A DNA stretch of 64,000 bases from Sporobacter sp942492735 (GCA_942492735.1 OW818648.1:1922001-1986000), one strand, 5' to 3'; positions 1 through 8,660 are shown, numbered from the stretch's first letter. A program made the numbers and translations. Notes: generated by a model from the sequence alone, not told the origin.

Positions 1-2
1 AG

Positions 3-959
3 AAGCCTGCCGAAAGATGCGCATATATCCGCAAAGCACTTTCCAACGGTTACAGAGAGAAAGTCAAGTTAGCTGTCAATATACCTGCCTTGCTAGTCCA
101 TTCACCGCAGGATATGGAGCGATATCTGGATAAACAGTTAAAGTGGTTCAGTCTTGACAATGTTGATTTTTGCCAGATAGAAGGGGTCAACCGTGGGACG
201 TGGTCAAAACTGGAAGGTATTGACGCGAGAACATGGCTTGATAATATGCGTGTTTCCCGAAAAGTCGATCATTTTGGATTTACTTTCCATGATGACAGCC
301 GCTTTCTGAAGCAGGTTTGCGACTATGACGATACTTGGGCGACTGTTCAGTTTGATTACAGCATCATGGATGTCAAACACCATGCCGGCGCAAGCGGCCT
401 GAAAATTGCGGCGGATAAAGGTCTTAGCATCATAGCTGCTGATGGGTTAAAGGGTGGAAGGCTTGATGTCAACATTCCTGAACCTGTGCAGAAGATCTGG
501 GACAAAGCTGGGACTAAGAGAACCCCTGCTCAATGGTCTATCCGTTGGCTTCTAAATCACGGCTCGCTGTCGACCATTCAAGTTGAGTTTCAAACGCCCG
601 AACAGGCCAAGGAGTATATTAAATACGCCGATACATGCGAGCACGATATGCTTGATATATTTGAGAAGATGCAGGCGAATTGTGTCAGAGATGCGTATCA
701 CTCCACGCGTTTAATACCTTGTACGGGCTGCCGCTGTTGTATGCCGTGCCCCCATAATATCGACGTACCACGGATTGTTGAGCTTTATAATGACGCACTC
801 ATGTACGGCGATCGGAGAATCCCACAATTTCTGTATCATCTCGAGGGTCATCGGAATACCCGGTGCAAAAGATGCGCGTCGTGCCAAAATAACTGCCCAA
901 GGCATTATCCTCTGATAGAGATTCTGGATAAAGCGGCGCAGCTTTTTGACGAGAGATGA
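3..959 (+). CDS. Aldo/keto reductase with C-terminal 4Fe-4S ferredoxin region (5' end outside window)
   Basis: The frame is open from the window edge (first full codon at base 3), so the start is missing and 318 residues are visible. The visible part begins inside the TIM barrel of an aldo/keto reductase: a run like 'YREKVKLAVNIPA', then 'QDMERYLDKQL', matches the family's 'dkv.latK.p' and 'D..LD..L..L' segments. The last ~80 residues hold two ferredoxin-like cysteine clusters, CTGCRCCMPCP and CKRCASCQNNCP, typical of the Fe-S aldo/keto reductase subfamily of anaerobes. It stops 72 bp before the next gene on the same strand, which encodes a flavin/Fe-S reductase, so co-transcription is likely. 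The natural substrate is unknown. The family call is safe; the role in reduction of a carbonyl or alkene compound is inferred from context. Confidence 0.85.
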   Translation, partial: KPAERCAYIRKALSNGYREKVKLAVNIPALLVHSPQDMERYLDKQLKWFSLDNVDFCQIEGVNRGTWSKLEGIDARTWLDNMRVSRKVDHFGFTFHDDSRFLKQVCDYDDTWATVQFDYSIMDVKHHAGASGLKIAADKGLSIIAADGLKGGRLDVNIPEPVQKIWDKAGTKRTPAQWSIRWLLNHGSLSTIQVEFQTPEQAKEYIKYADTCEHDMLDIFEKMQANCVRDAYHSTRLIPCTGCRCCMPCPHNIDVPRIVELYNDALMYGDRRIPQFLYHLEGHRNTRCKRCASCQNNCPRHYPLIEILDKAAQLFDER

Positions 960-1031
960 ATAACGAAATACGTAACTTAAAAATTAAGGCGAAAGGAGAA
1001 CGCATGTAGTTAATAATACGTGCGTGACATT

Positions 1032-2996
1032 ATGTATTCTTGTAAGTATCCGAATTTGTTTTCATCTATAGTCATCGGCAACAAACTCTTCCGCAGCAGA
1101 CTTTTTGCATCGCCCACAGGTGTTCAGTACTCGATTTCGAAAAACCTCCCGCTTGCGCCTGGAATCGCTTATTACGAACGCAAAGCGATCGGCGGGGCGG
1201 CATCTGTCTGTATAGGCGACGTCATGGTGGATTCAGAGATAGGCGTTTCTAACGGTGAGCACATTCATCTGGATGACCCGAGCAACAAACCGTATTTAAC
1301 AAAACTTTCTGACGCCATAACACGGCATGGCGCAGTTGCTTCAATGGAATTATCCCATGGAGGAAATGCTGCGCGTAACTCCTTTGCGCAGGGACATAAG
1401 ATATACGGCCCGGTCGAAAGTGACACGGTAGGCAACACGGGTGAAAGGCTCCACGCTTATGAAATGACACCAGAGATCATGGCTCGCACGATTCAAAAAC
1501 ATGCCGACGCGGCAGCTTTTGCCAAGCGCTGCGGTTTTGGAATGGTCACGCTCCACGGTGGGCATGGCTGGCTGCTGCATCAGTTTATGTCGCCCACCAT
1601 GAACACACGAAGCGATCAATACGGCGGAAACTTTGAGAATAGAATGCGCTTTCCGCTTGAAATCGTTGAGGCAATACGAAAAGCAGTCGGACCCGGATTT
1701 CCAATCGAAATTCGAATCAGCGGTTCGGAGTGCTATCAAGGCGGCTACGATATTAACTATGGGATAGAAATAGCAAAAGCGCTTGACGGCAAAGTCGACC
1801 TCATTCATGTGTCGGCTGGAAGTCATGAGGACCCGCGTGTCTTCACGGTAACCCATCCGAGCATGTTCCTCGAGGATGGTGTTAATGTGCGATATGCCGC
1901 CGAAATAAAAAAACATGTCAAAATATCAAAAGTTGCCACCGTCGGTGCGCTGTCCGACCCAACACTGCTCGAAGAAATTATTGCCTCCGGCCGGGCAGAC
2001 GTCGTCGAGCTGGCAAGGGGTCTTATTTGCGATCCCGATCTCCCCGTCAAGGCCCGTATGGGAAAGGATGACGAAATAGCAAAATGCATACGCTGCTTTT
2101 CCTGCTTTTCGAATCTCATGACAAATGGACATATCATCTGCGCGCTGAATCCTGAGATCAGCAATGAAGCCGAAGTGAAATTTGAGCGACCGGCAGCGAA
2201 GAAAAAAACTGTACTTATTGCCGGAGGCGGCATCAGCGGTATGCAGGCGGCGCTGACAGCCCACAAACGCGGGCATAGTGTCATCCTGTGCGAGAAGTCT
2301 GACCGTTTAGGCGGTGTGCTCCGCTGCGAGCAAGCTGTGCCGTTTAAGAAGCATCTGCATGAATACCTGGAGCATCAGGTCTCGATGATATCCCGCACCG
2401 ATATCGAGGTTTGTTTGAATACAGAAGTGACGCCGGAATTTGCGCGGAACAAAGAGCCTGACGTTATCATTGCAGCGCTTGGCGCGCACCCCTTCGTTCC
2501 AAATATCAAGGGAATTGATGGGCCAAATGTGATCGGCGCAGAAGCGCTTTATATGCACCCTGAAAAAGCGGGGAAGAAAATAACGATTCTCGGCGGCGGA
2601 CTTGTCGGCAGTGAGCTGGCCATTTATATGGGTGATAAAGGGCACGATGTCACGATATTAGAGATGTTTTCGAAATTGAACGACGGCGGAAATCTCCTGC
2701 AGGGACAAGCAATAAGCCTTGAACTTAACAGACTGGGCGTCAAATTGGCACTCGGGACGAAGGCGTTGGAGATAAATGAAAAAGGTGTCATCGGCGAGGG
2801 AGCCGAAGGTCAGACACTCTTTGAAGCAGATACCGTCGTCTGTGCTGTCGGCATGAAGCCGCTTGGCGCGGAGGCTGAAAGCCTGCGCTTTTGTGCGCCT
2901 GAATTTTATCAGATCGGTGACTGCGTTACGCCGAAAAATATCACGGAAGCGACACGCAGTGCCTACTTCACCGTGATCGACCTGGGCCGCTATTAA
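1032..2996 (+). CDS. Old Yellow Enzyme-family NADH:flavin oxidoreductase (FadH-like, FMN/4Fe-4S/FAD)
   Basis: A protein of about 654 residues with the three-part layout of 2,4-dienoyl-CoA reductase-type enzymes. The N-terminal OYE barrel includes HGGHGWLLHQF and the RSDQYGG segment; a CIRCFSC cluster with a further Cys before ALNPE binds 4Fe-4S; the C-terminal FAD/NAD(P) half has two dinucleotide folds (IAGGGISGMQAA and ILGGGLVGSE). Such enzymes reduce activated C=C bonds of enoates, dienoyl-CoAs or steroids; the substrate cannot be told. Start choice is uncertain: in-frame starts are GTG 1020 and ATG 1032, and neither has a good ribosome binding site. The only clear one, AAAGGAG at 992-998, sits in front of an ATG at 1004 that is followed at once by TAG. 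ATG 1032 gives the usual 'YPNLF' beginning. Confidence 0.85.
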   Translation: MYSCKYPNLFSSIVIGNKLFRSRLFASPTGVQYSISKNLPLAPGIAYYERKAIGGAASVCIGDVMVDSEIGVSNGEHIHLDDPSNKPYLTKLSDAITRHGAVASMELSHGGNAARNSFAQGHKIYGPVESDTVGNTGERLHAYEMTPEIMARTIQKHADAAAFAKRCGFGMVTLHGGHGWLLHQFMSPTMNTRSDQYGGNFENRMRFPLEIVEAIRKAVGPGFPIEIRISGSECYQGGYDINYGIEIAKALDGKVDLIHVSAGSHEDPRVFTVTHPSMFLEDGVNVRYAAEIKKHVKISKVATVGALSDPTLLEEIIASGRADVVELARGLICDPDLPVKARMGKDDEIAKCIRCFSCFSNLMTNGHIICALNPEISNEAEVKFERPAAKKKTVLIAGGGISGMQAALTAHKRGHSVILCEKSDRLGGVLRCEQAVPFKKHLHEYLEHQVSMISRTDIEVCLNTEVTPEFARNKEPDVIIAALGAHPFVPNIKGIDGPNVIGAEALYMHPEKAGKKITILGGGLVGSELAIYMGDKGHDVTILEMFSKLNDGGNLLQGQAISLELNRLGVKLALGTKALEINEKGVIGEGAEGQTLFEADTVVCAVGMKPLGAEAESLRFCAPEFYQIGDCVTPKNITEATRSAYFTVIDLGRY

Positions 2997-3015
2997 ATAA
3001 GGTAAGGAGCTTACT

Positions 3016-4950
3016 ATGGAATTCAACTACCTGTTCACACCACATAAGATTGGAAATTGTGAGATTCCAAACCGTCTTGCCATTACAGCAATGGTCACAA
3101 ATTTTTGCTCGAATGACGGAATGGCAACAGAACGTTATATTCGATATCATGAGGAGAGAGCAAAAGGCGGCTGGGGTCTCATTATTACGGAGAACTATGC
3201 AGTCAATGAGCATGCCATGGCATTCCAGAGCATCGGCGGTATGTGGAAGGATGCGCATATCGCAAGCCATCGAATGCTAACTGACCGTATCCATCAGTAC
3301 GACAGCAAGATATTCTGCCAGATCTATCATGCAGGCCGTCAGACATTTTCAATGGTCAATGGGGGCGTACAGCCTGTTGCGCCGTCGCCAATTGCCTGCC
3401 CTGTGAATCGGGAAATGCCCAGAGAGCTCACAGTTGAGGAGATACATGCTCTCGTTAAGGATTTTGGCGACGCCGCCTATAGGGCAAAACAGGCTGGCTT
3501 TGACGGTATCGAGCTGCATGGCGGTAACGGTTATCTGATGGCCGGATTTATGTCATTTCATGAAAACAGGCGAACCGACGACTATGGCGGATGTTTTATC
3601 AATAGAATGAGGTTTACCCGCGAGATATATGAAGCGGTGCGCGCTAAGATCGGACCCGATTTCCCGCTGATAATAAGAATTGCGGCAGACGAACATGAGG
3701 TGGGCAGCCGGGACCTGACGGAATCCCGTATGGTTGCAAAATATCTGGAAGAGCTTGGCTTTGACGCGATCAATTGCTCCAATGGTGTATACGGGTCCTA
3801 TAACCCGAGTCAGATATCGACGATGTATATGCCGCACGGCTGGACAATCCAAAATGCCGCGGCGCTGAAAAAAGTTGTTAAAATTCCCGTACTTGGCGTC
3901 AACAGGATCACCGATCCGCTGATGGCGGAACATTTCGTGGCAATGGGTTACTGCGATTTTGTCGGAATGTCCCGCGCGTCACTGGCGGATGCTTGGCTGC
4001 CCCAAAAAGCCAAAGTGGGAAGATTTGATGCCATACGCACCTGTATCGGCTGCCTGCAGGGGTGCGTCGGTTCTTTAATTTCCGGTCAGCCTTTTCGTTG
4101 TCTCGTCAATCCCGAGATGGGCCGTGAATATGAATATGAATATAACTTCGCTGAAAAGACGAATGCCAAAAATGTCCTTGTTATCGGCGGCGGAGTCGCC
4201 GGTATGGAAGCTGCTGTTGCGGCAGCGCGCCGCGGTCACAAGGTGACACTCTGGGAAATGAGCAACAGGCTTGGCGGGCAATTCATAGCCGCATCGTTTT
4301 CACCGGGAAAAGGGGAGTTTTCAACTTATGTCGGCTGCCTGACCCGTGAAGTAAAGCAGTGGAGCGTCAAAATTGAACTCGATACGGTGGCGACCGCGGA
4401 AAAAGTTAAAGCCACGAATCCGGACAAGGTTATTCTGGCGACGGGCGCCGTGCCGAATTACCCGAACATACCCGGAATAGACAGAGCGAACGTTGTTTTC
4501 GCAGAAGAAGTGCTGTTGGGGAAAAAGTCGGTTGACGGCAGGATCGTCGTCGCTGGCGGTGGTGAAACCGGCGTGGAAACAGCACTGTATTTGGCGTTTT
4601 CCGAACGCGGAGATATCAGCATCGTCACCAGTCTGGCGAGGGTGGCCAAGGAACTCTTTGGAGTAAAACGTGTGGAAACGATGAAAATGGCAGCCGAGAG
4701 AGGCATCGATTTTATTACAAACACGAACCTCACAGAAATCTTAGAAAACGGCGTCCGTCTCGAACAGGGCGGCGAGACAAAGCTGCTGCCCTGTGATTAT
4801 GTCGTGATTGCTAAAGGCTACCACCCCAATAACGTCCTCGAGAAGGAATTGGCTTACCTGGGTGACAAGCTTCAAGTTGTCGGTGATGCCGAAAAAGCTA
4901 CGAATGCATTAGAAGCGTCTACCTCTGGTTTCGCTGCCGGTTATAATTAG
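3016..4950 (+). CDS. Old Yellow Enzyme-family NADH:flavin oxidoreductase, second copy
   Basis: A 644-residue protein with the same OYE barrel, 4Fe-4S and FAD/NAD(P) architecture as its upstream neighbour but clearly diverged. Visible are the N-terminal 'LFTPHKIGNCEIPNR' beginning, HGGNGYLMAGF and RRTDDYGG in the barrel, the cluster CIGCLQGC with a later Cys before LVNPE, and dinucleotide folds VIGGGVAGMEAA and VAGGGETGVE. GGTAAGGAG at 3001-3009 is a good ribosome binding site for ATG 3016, 19 bp after the previous stop, so the two reductases are probably translated from one mRNA and may act on successive or related alkene bonds. It is closest in style to the partial gene at the far right end of the window, which shares the CIGCLQGC cluster. 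Substrate unknown. Confidence 0.88.
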   Translation: MEFNYLFTPHKIGNCEIPNRLAITAMVTNFCSNDGMATERYIRYHEERAKGGWGLIITENYAVNEHAMAFQSIGGMWKDAHIASHRMLTDRIHQYDSKIFCQIYHAGRQTFSMVNGGVQPVAPSPIACPVNREMPRELTVEEIHALVKDFGDAAYRAKQAGFDGIELHGGNGYLMAGFMSFHENRRTDDYGGCFINRMRFTREIYEAVRAKIGPDFPLIIRIAADEHEVGSRDLTESRMVAKYLEELGFDAINCSNGVYGSYNPSQISTMYMPHGWTIQNAAALKKVVKIPVLGVNRITDPLMAEHFVAMGYCDFVGMSRASLADAWLPQKAKVGRFDAIRTCIGCLQGCVGSLISGQPFRCLVNPEMGREYEYEYNFAEKTNAKNVLVIGGGVAGMEAAVAAARRGHKVTLWEMSNRLGGQFIAASFSPGKGEFSTYVGCLTREVKQWSVKIELDTVATAEKVKATNPDKVILATGAVPNYPNIPGIDRANVVFAEEVLLGKKSVDGRIVVAGGGETGVETALYLAFSERGDISIVTSLARVAKELFGVKRVETMKMAAERGIDFITNTNLTEILENGVRLEQGGETKLLPCDYVVIAKGYHPNNVLEKELAYLGDKLQVVGDAEKATNALEASTSGFAAGYN

Positions 4951-4970
4951 AACGATTCCCTTGGCTATTC

Positions 4971-5028
4971 AAAAAACAACAACCTGAACGTCAGCTTCGC
5001 GCTGTAACATTCAGGTTGTTGTTTTTTG
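4971..5028 (+). terminator. Rho-independent terminator of the reductase operon
   Basis: A long inverted repeat: AACAACAACCTGAA is matched by TTCAGGTTGTTGTT around a central region, followed by a T run. It starts 20 bp after the stop of the second reductase. Confidence 0.85.
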
Positions 5029-5256
5029 ACGCGTCGTTCAAGAGCGATTTTATGCTGTGATTTTTATCTGTGCCGAGTAAAAACAGAACAAATCATTGAT
5101 TACAAAATAATTATTTTTCGGTGGAAAATTGTTCTATAAATTCCCATTGATAAACGAGATGTTTTTTGAGAAAACAATCCGCCGTTTTGAGAAAAAACAC
5201 CTTAATTGAGAATTGTCTCACTTAATGTGTAGATGTTGCCAGAAGGTGCCTTTCCA
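5029..5256. other. Intergenic DNA, no gene seen
   Basis: AT-rich stretch between the terminator and the riboswitch promoter region. It contains a short direct repeat (TTTTGAGAAAA near 5165 and 5193) and a small palindrome (GAGAATTGTCTC, 5209-5220), which might be protein-binding sites. No ORF with a ribosome binding site was found. Confidence 0.5.
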
Positions 5257-5296
5257 TTGACTTTTAACCAAAAAAATGGCATGATTTTAGTATAAA
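5257..5296 (+). promoter_or_regulatory. Possible sigma-A promoter for the adhesin transcript
   Basis: TTGACT at 5257-5262 resembles a -35 box. CATGAT at 5280-5285 (17-bp spacer) or the TAGTATAAAT region at 5288-5297 could be the -10 box. Either would start transcription just before the first riboswitch aptamer. The exact -10 box is unclear. Confidence 0.4.
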
Positions 5297-5308
5297 TTAC
5301 GAATATAG

Positions 5309-5403
5309 TGAAGGCAAACCCGTTGAAAAACGGGGGCGCAAAGCTTAGGAGCCTCAATATCGAAAGTGAAGACAATTGCTTTTGATTTGGCAGTCCGGCC
5401 GCA
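5309..5403 (+). ncRNA. c-di-GMP-I riboswitch aptamer 1 (GEMM-I)
   Basis: The segment carries the GEMM-I signature in order: GGCAAACC, a hairpin CCCGTT-GAAA-AACGGG capped by a GNRA tetraloop, the conserved CGCAAAGC, a second helix beginning GCCTCAA and returning as TTGGCAGTC, and the closing CGGCCGC strand. GEMM-I RNAs bind cyclic di-GMP at the junction of these helices. The second helix carries an extra AT-rich stem (ATCGAAAG paired with CTTTTGAT), a tolerated variable part. The closing strand overlaps the 5' arm of the terminator that follows, so formation of the ligand-bound aptamer should prevent termination. That makes this an 'on' switch by inference. Confidence 0.82.
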
Positions 5404-5440
5404 TGGAATACGTCATAAACGTATTTGTGCGGCTTTTTTA
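5398..5440 (+). terminator. Riboswitch-controlled intrinsic terminator
   Basis: GCCGCA...AATACG pairs with CGTATT...TGTGCGGC, followed by six T residues (5434-5439). Bases 5398-5402 are shared with the 3' closing strand of aptamer 1, the usual arrangement of a transcription-terminating riboswitch expression platform. Confidence 0.82.
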
Positions 5441-5561
5441 TTTAACAAGCACCAAGTGCGCATTGGCAGGTTAACGACGGCAGAATAGAAGCATCCCGGA
5501 AGAAATATCGCAAACACCTGTAGTTTTCGAGTGAACAGCAGGAATCGAAGTCGAAGTAATG

Positions 5562-5635
5562 AAACGGCAAAACCCGGGAAACCTGGTGACGCAAAGCAAG
5601 GCGCCTTAAGCGAAAGCAAGGTAGGCCGGCTGCCA
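5562..5635 (+). ncRNA. c-di-GMP-I riboswitch aptamer 2 (GEMM-I)
   Basis: A second and more canonical GEMM-I aptamer: ACGGCAAAACC, a GAAA-capped hairpin, GACGCAAAGC, a helix GCCTTAAGC-GAAA-GCAAGGTAGGC, and the closing CCGGCTGCC strand pairing with the initial GGC. It lies about 120 bp after the terminator of aptamer 1 and ends 41 bp before the adhesin start codon. Tandem GEMM-I elements are known in Clostridia. Because no T-rich terminator follows this copy, it probably acts on translation. Confidence 0.9.
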
Positions 5636-5638
5636 AGT

Positions 5639-5675
5639 ATTTCACTTTCAACAAATTGAAGGAGAGTGAAATTCC
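5639..5675 (+). promoter_or_regulatory. Hairpin enclosing the adhesin ribosome binding site
   Basis: ATTTCACT (5639-5646) pairs with AGTGAAAT (5665-5672), and inside it TTCAA pairs with TTGAA around a CAAA loop. The GGAG ribosome binding site (5661-5664) is left as a one-sided bulge. It starts four bases after aptamer 2, so it is a likely translational expression platform. Confidence 0.6.
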
Positions 5676-7859
5676 ATGGTAAAAACATATAAGAAACTAA
5701 TTAGCATCGTTATGAGTCTTGTTTTATTATTATCCCTCGGTTTTTCAGCATTAGCAGCCGATGTGACCCCTGTGAAGGTTCATATCACAAGCGGCGATAA
5801 GGACCAGATAGACTATATTGTCGTGATCGCCCAGTATGACGGCTTCGCCACACCTGTCTTTACATCCAATCATTTGACACCTGTAGCATCCAATAATCTG
5901 AATCAATGGGACGGCGTTTTCGATGGCAAAATCAGCGATAATTCTAGGAATGTCGTTGGATCTGTTACGATATACTGGAAAACAGGAGGTACTTCAGTAC
6001 TACCATTTCATGAGAGTGCTGTCGGTGGAGGCGGTAACGCGACACTGAACATTACTATTGCATCAGCAATTGCTCCAACCTATTCATATAAAGTACAGTA
6101 TGCCTACTTCACCTCAACTGACAATGCACCGTATGTCTCTGATGGTACCGGCACTCCTGTAACAAAACCTGTTGTGGCAACCGCACCCCTTGCGTCATCG
6201 GTTTTTACCGACGCTGATCTGACATCCATTTATAACACCTTTACATACGCCAAAGGCACCGCAATAACCGACGTCAGTTCAACCGGTACATTCATCGACG
6301 GAACGCTGGTCTTCACAGTTAATTACTACCGCAGCTTTACAACGCCTACCTTCACATACCAAGTACAATATGCCTACTTCACTTCAACTGACAACGCACC
6401 GTATGTCTCTGATGGCACCGGTACTCCGGAAACACTGCCGGCTGTGGCAACCGCACCCCTTGCGTCATCGGTTTTTACCGACGCTGATCTGACATCCATT
6501 TATAACACCTTTGAATACGCCAAAGGTACAGCAACAACCGACGTCAGTTCAACCGGCACGTTCACAGATGGAACGCTGGTCTTTACAGTAAATTACTACC
6601 GCAGCTTTACAACGCCTCTCCCTGGAACTTATGCATATAAAGTACAGTATGCCTACTTCAGCTCAACTGACAACGCACCGTATGTCTCTGATGGCACCGG
6701 CGCTCCTGTAACACAGCCAGCTGTGGCAACCGCGCCCCTTGCGTCATCAATTCTTACCGACGCTGATCTGACATCCGATTATAGCACCTATACATACGCA
6801 AAAGGTACAGAAACATCCGACGTCAGCTCAACCGGTACACTCATCGACGGAACGCTGGTCTTCACAGTTAATTACTACCGCAGCTTTACAACGCCGCAAA
6901 CTTCAACCTACGGTTCACTTAAAGTTATCAAGCAGGTATCACCAGGCACATCCACGACTGAAAAGTTTAGGATCGATGTGGCGTTCAATCTTGAAGGTTC
7001 GGTATCTGCTATCATTGAAAATCAAAGTTCATCCGACGTTATTCATAATAATGATGGATCCTATACGATTTATCTTGCGCACGACGAATATGTCATCTTC
7101 AAAGGTCTGATTGACGGGACAATTTACACCGTAAATGAGACGATCACCGAAGAACAGTCTGACGACGGTTGGTATAGCACCACTGGCGAGATCACCGATG
7201 ACATCGGTTACAATGACGGACTATATACACACCCGGTTGTAACCATCTATAACAGCATCGAATCGGATGAACCCACGAATACGCCTGCTCCTACACCGAC
7301 GCCCACACCAGTTATCAATAATGGCACGCTGTCAGTCGCAAAGAACGTTACCGGTGACGGTGCTTCCACAACAGAGAAATTTGATATTACCGTGACGTTC
7401 GCACCCGGTGCGCCCGATTTCTGGAATGTTAATGGTATCTCAGCTCCTGCCGGAGCGACCGGCGGCGGCAACGGCACATACAAGCTGTCGCTGTCTGCAG
7501 CTGATGGTCCTGTTACCTTCACAAACATTCCGGTCGGCACAATATACACTGTGACTGAGACTATTAAGAACAACCAAGAAAATGACGGCTGGGCTGCCGG
7601 TACATCCAGCGGCACTTCCGGAACCATCAGCGCCGCCGGAGCGAGTGCAACAGTCATGAATGTTTTCACGCAGCCCGGTGAGGTCGCAGGCGCGAGTGAT
7701 AAACCAGATGTGGGTGTAGCTGGTGACAGTGACAGTCTGCCGCAGACTGGCGGTATCTCCTTTGCGACGCTCCTGGGCTTCCTCGGACTTGCGCTCATCG
7801 CTGCTGGCGGCACAACAATCCTGATCTTCCGAAAAAGGAATGACGGCAAGGCCGACTAA
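5676..7859 (+). CDS. LPQTG-anchored repeat adhesin under c-di-GMP control
   Basis: A 727-residue surface protein. Residues 1-28 form a signal peptide ending in ALAAD. Three near-identical units of about 90 residues follow (about 130-405), each beginning with 'KVQYAYF', carrying 'STDNAPYVSDGTG' and ending 'FTVNYYRSFTTP'. Two pilin/Cna-B-like beta domains of the 'KFxIxVxF...GTIYTVxETI' type come next, at about 410-525 and 548-665, joined by a TPAPTPTPTP linker. The C-terminus has LPQTG, a hydrophobic helix and a basic RKRN tail, the sortase substrate signal. The product is expected to be covalently linked to peptidoglycan and to mediate attachment. ATG 5676 is preceded by GGAG in a hairpin. Two c-di-GMP riboswitches upstream imply production when c-di-GMP is high. 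No sortase gene is present in this window. Confidence 0.9.
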   Translation: MVKTYKKLISIVMSLVLLLSLGFSALAADVTPVKVHITSGDKDQIDYIVVIAQYDGFATPVFTSNHLTPVASNNLNQWDGVFDGKISDNSRNVVGSVTIYWKTGGTSVLPFHESAVGGGGNATLNITIASAIAPTYSYKVQYAYFTSTDNAPYVSDGTGTPVTKPVVATAPLASSVFTDADLTSIYNTFTYAKGTAITDVSSTGTFIDGTLVFTVNYYRSFTTPTFTYQVQYAYFTSTDNAPYVSDGTGTPETLPAVATAPLASSVFTDADLTSIYNTFEYAKGTATTDVSSTGTFTDGTLVFTVNYYRSFTTPLPGTYAYKVQYAYFSSTDNAPYVSDGTGAPVTQPAVATAPLASSILTDADLTSDYSTYTYAKGTETSDVSSTGTLIDGTLVFTVNYYRSFTTPQTSTYGSLKVIKQVSPGTSTTEKFRIDVAFNLEGSVSAIIENQSSSDVIHNNDGSYTIYLAHDEYVIFKGLIDGTIYTVNETITEEQSDDGWYSTTGEITDDIGYNDGLYTHPVVTIYNSIESDEPTNTPAPTPTPTPVINNGTLSVAKNVTGDGASTTEKFDITVTFAPGAPDFWNVNGISAPAGATGGGNGTYKLSLSAADGPVTFTNIPVGTIYTVTETIKNNQENDGWAAGTSSGTSGTISAAGASATVMNVFTQPGEVAGASDKPDVGVAGDSDSLPQTGGISFATLLGFLGLALIAAGGTTILIFRKRNDGKAD

Positions 7860-7962
7860 CATGACCCATGCAAAATGACGAAAAGAAATACCGGTGAATA
7901 ACCTGTATTTCAGCTCTCCGACAAGAGTTGGGATAGAGCAGAAATGTTCTCCTTCGTAAAAA

Positions 7963-8009
7963 AACAGCCTGAATGCAAATACGAAAATGTTTGCATTCAG
8001 GTTGTTTTA
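7963..8009 (+). terminator. Rho-independent terminator after the adhesin gene
   Basis: ACAGCCTGAATGCAAA pairs with TTTGCATTCAGGTTGT (one G-U pair), followed by TTTT. An imperfect hairpin (ATTTCAGCTCT with AGAGCAGAAAT, about 7906-7944) lies just before it. Confidence 0.8.
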
Positions 8010-8085
8010 TCTAAAAATATTTAGTTTTAAAGTTTGTCGCTATTCTCTTATACAAGTGATACAGTGATTGTGGCAATATTGATTT

Positions 8086-8625
8086 CTAAACAAAAGAAAT
8101 CGCCGGAGTAACAGTCAAAGTCACAGGGTGAATATATATGACACGGCGCTTCATATTTTTCGCATAACTTACCATAAATCCAACCCTGTCAGAGCCCGTG
8201 TCATTATAATCACAAACTGCGAGCAAAACACCACAAGCTTCTACCAAATAGCGGGAACACTCGACTAAGCAGTTTATGTTATAGTCTGTGCTTAGCAGTA
8301 TACTTTGGGTACAATTTTCGTGTAGAGAAAAATAACGGGTGCGATACTCTTTCGGCCATTTTGAGGCCTGTTCTTCATAAGGAATGACACAAGCCAATTC
8401 AATGTCAGAATGAAGAGACATAAGCCCTGCGATAACTTCCGCTGACCACATGCTGACCCCTAATGAACAATCTGTTAGAAATGAACGGATACCGTTTTCA
8501 TAGAGAATACTTATTTGCTGTAATAGCTTCATTTTTAAATTAATGCACCGGTAATCTTCTTCATCAAAACCAAAACTAAAGTCATTTTGATCTTGTCCAA
8601 CAATAACGCAGCTGGTCTTTTGCAA
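8086..8625 (-). CDS. SLOG-superfamily protein resembling YpsA/DUF1273
   Basis: About 179 residues on the minus strand. The order of motifs resembles YpsA-like SLOG Rossmann proteins: 'KTSCVIVG' first strand, 'GIRSFLTDCSLGVSMWSAEVIAGL' (compare 'G...F..GmAlGvDmwAAE.v'), 'ELACVIPYEEQASKWP', 'CSRYLVEACGVLLAVCD' and 'RVGFMVSYAKNMKRRVI'. SLOG proteins bind nucleotide-type ligands; the role of YpsA relatives is not settled. The glycine and aspartate of the usual ligand loop are changed (DCSLGVSMW), so it may be a degenerate member. GGGGTG lies 6 bases before TTG 8625, the start chosen; GTG 8634 is the alternative. It is divergent from the XRE regulator gene. No catalytic function is claimed. Confidence 0.6.
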   Translation of the reverse strand: MQKTSCVIVGQDQNDFSFGFDEEDYRCINLKMKLLQQISILYENGIRSFLTDCSLGVSMWSAEVIAGLMSLHSDIELACVIPYEEQASKWPKEYRTRYFSLHENCTQSILLSTDYNINCLVECSRYLVEACGVLLAVCDYNDTGSDRVGFMVSYAKNMKRRVIYIHPVTLTVTPAISFV

Positions 8626-8660
8626 ATTAATCACCCCAAATGAATAATCTCTGTAGTCAT

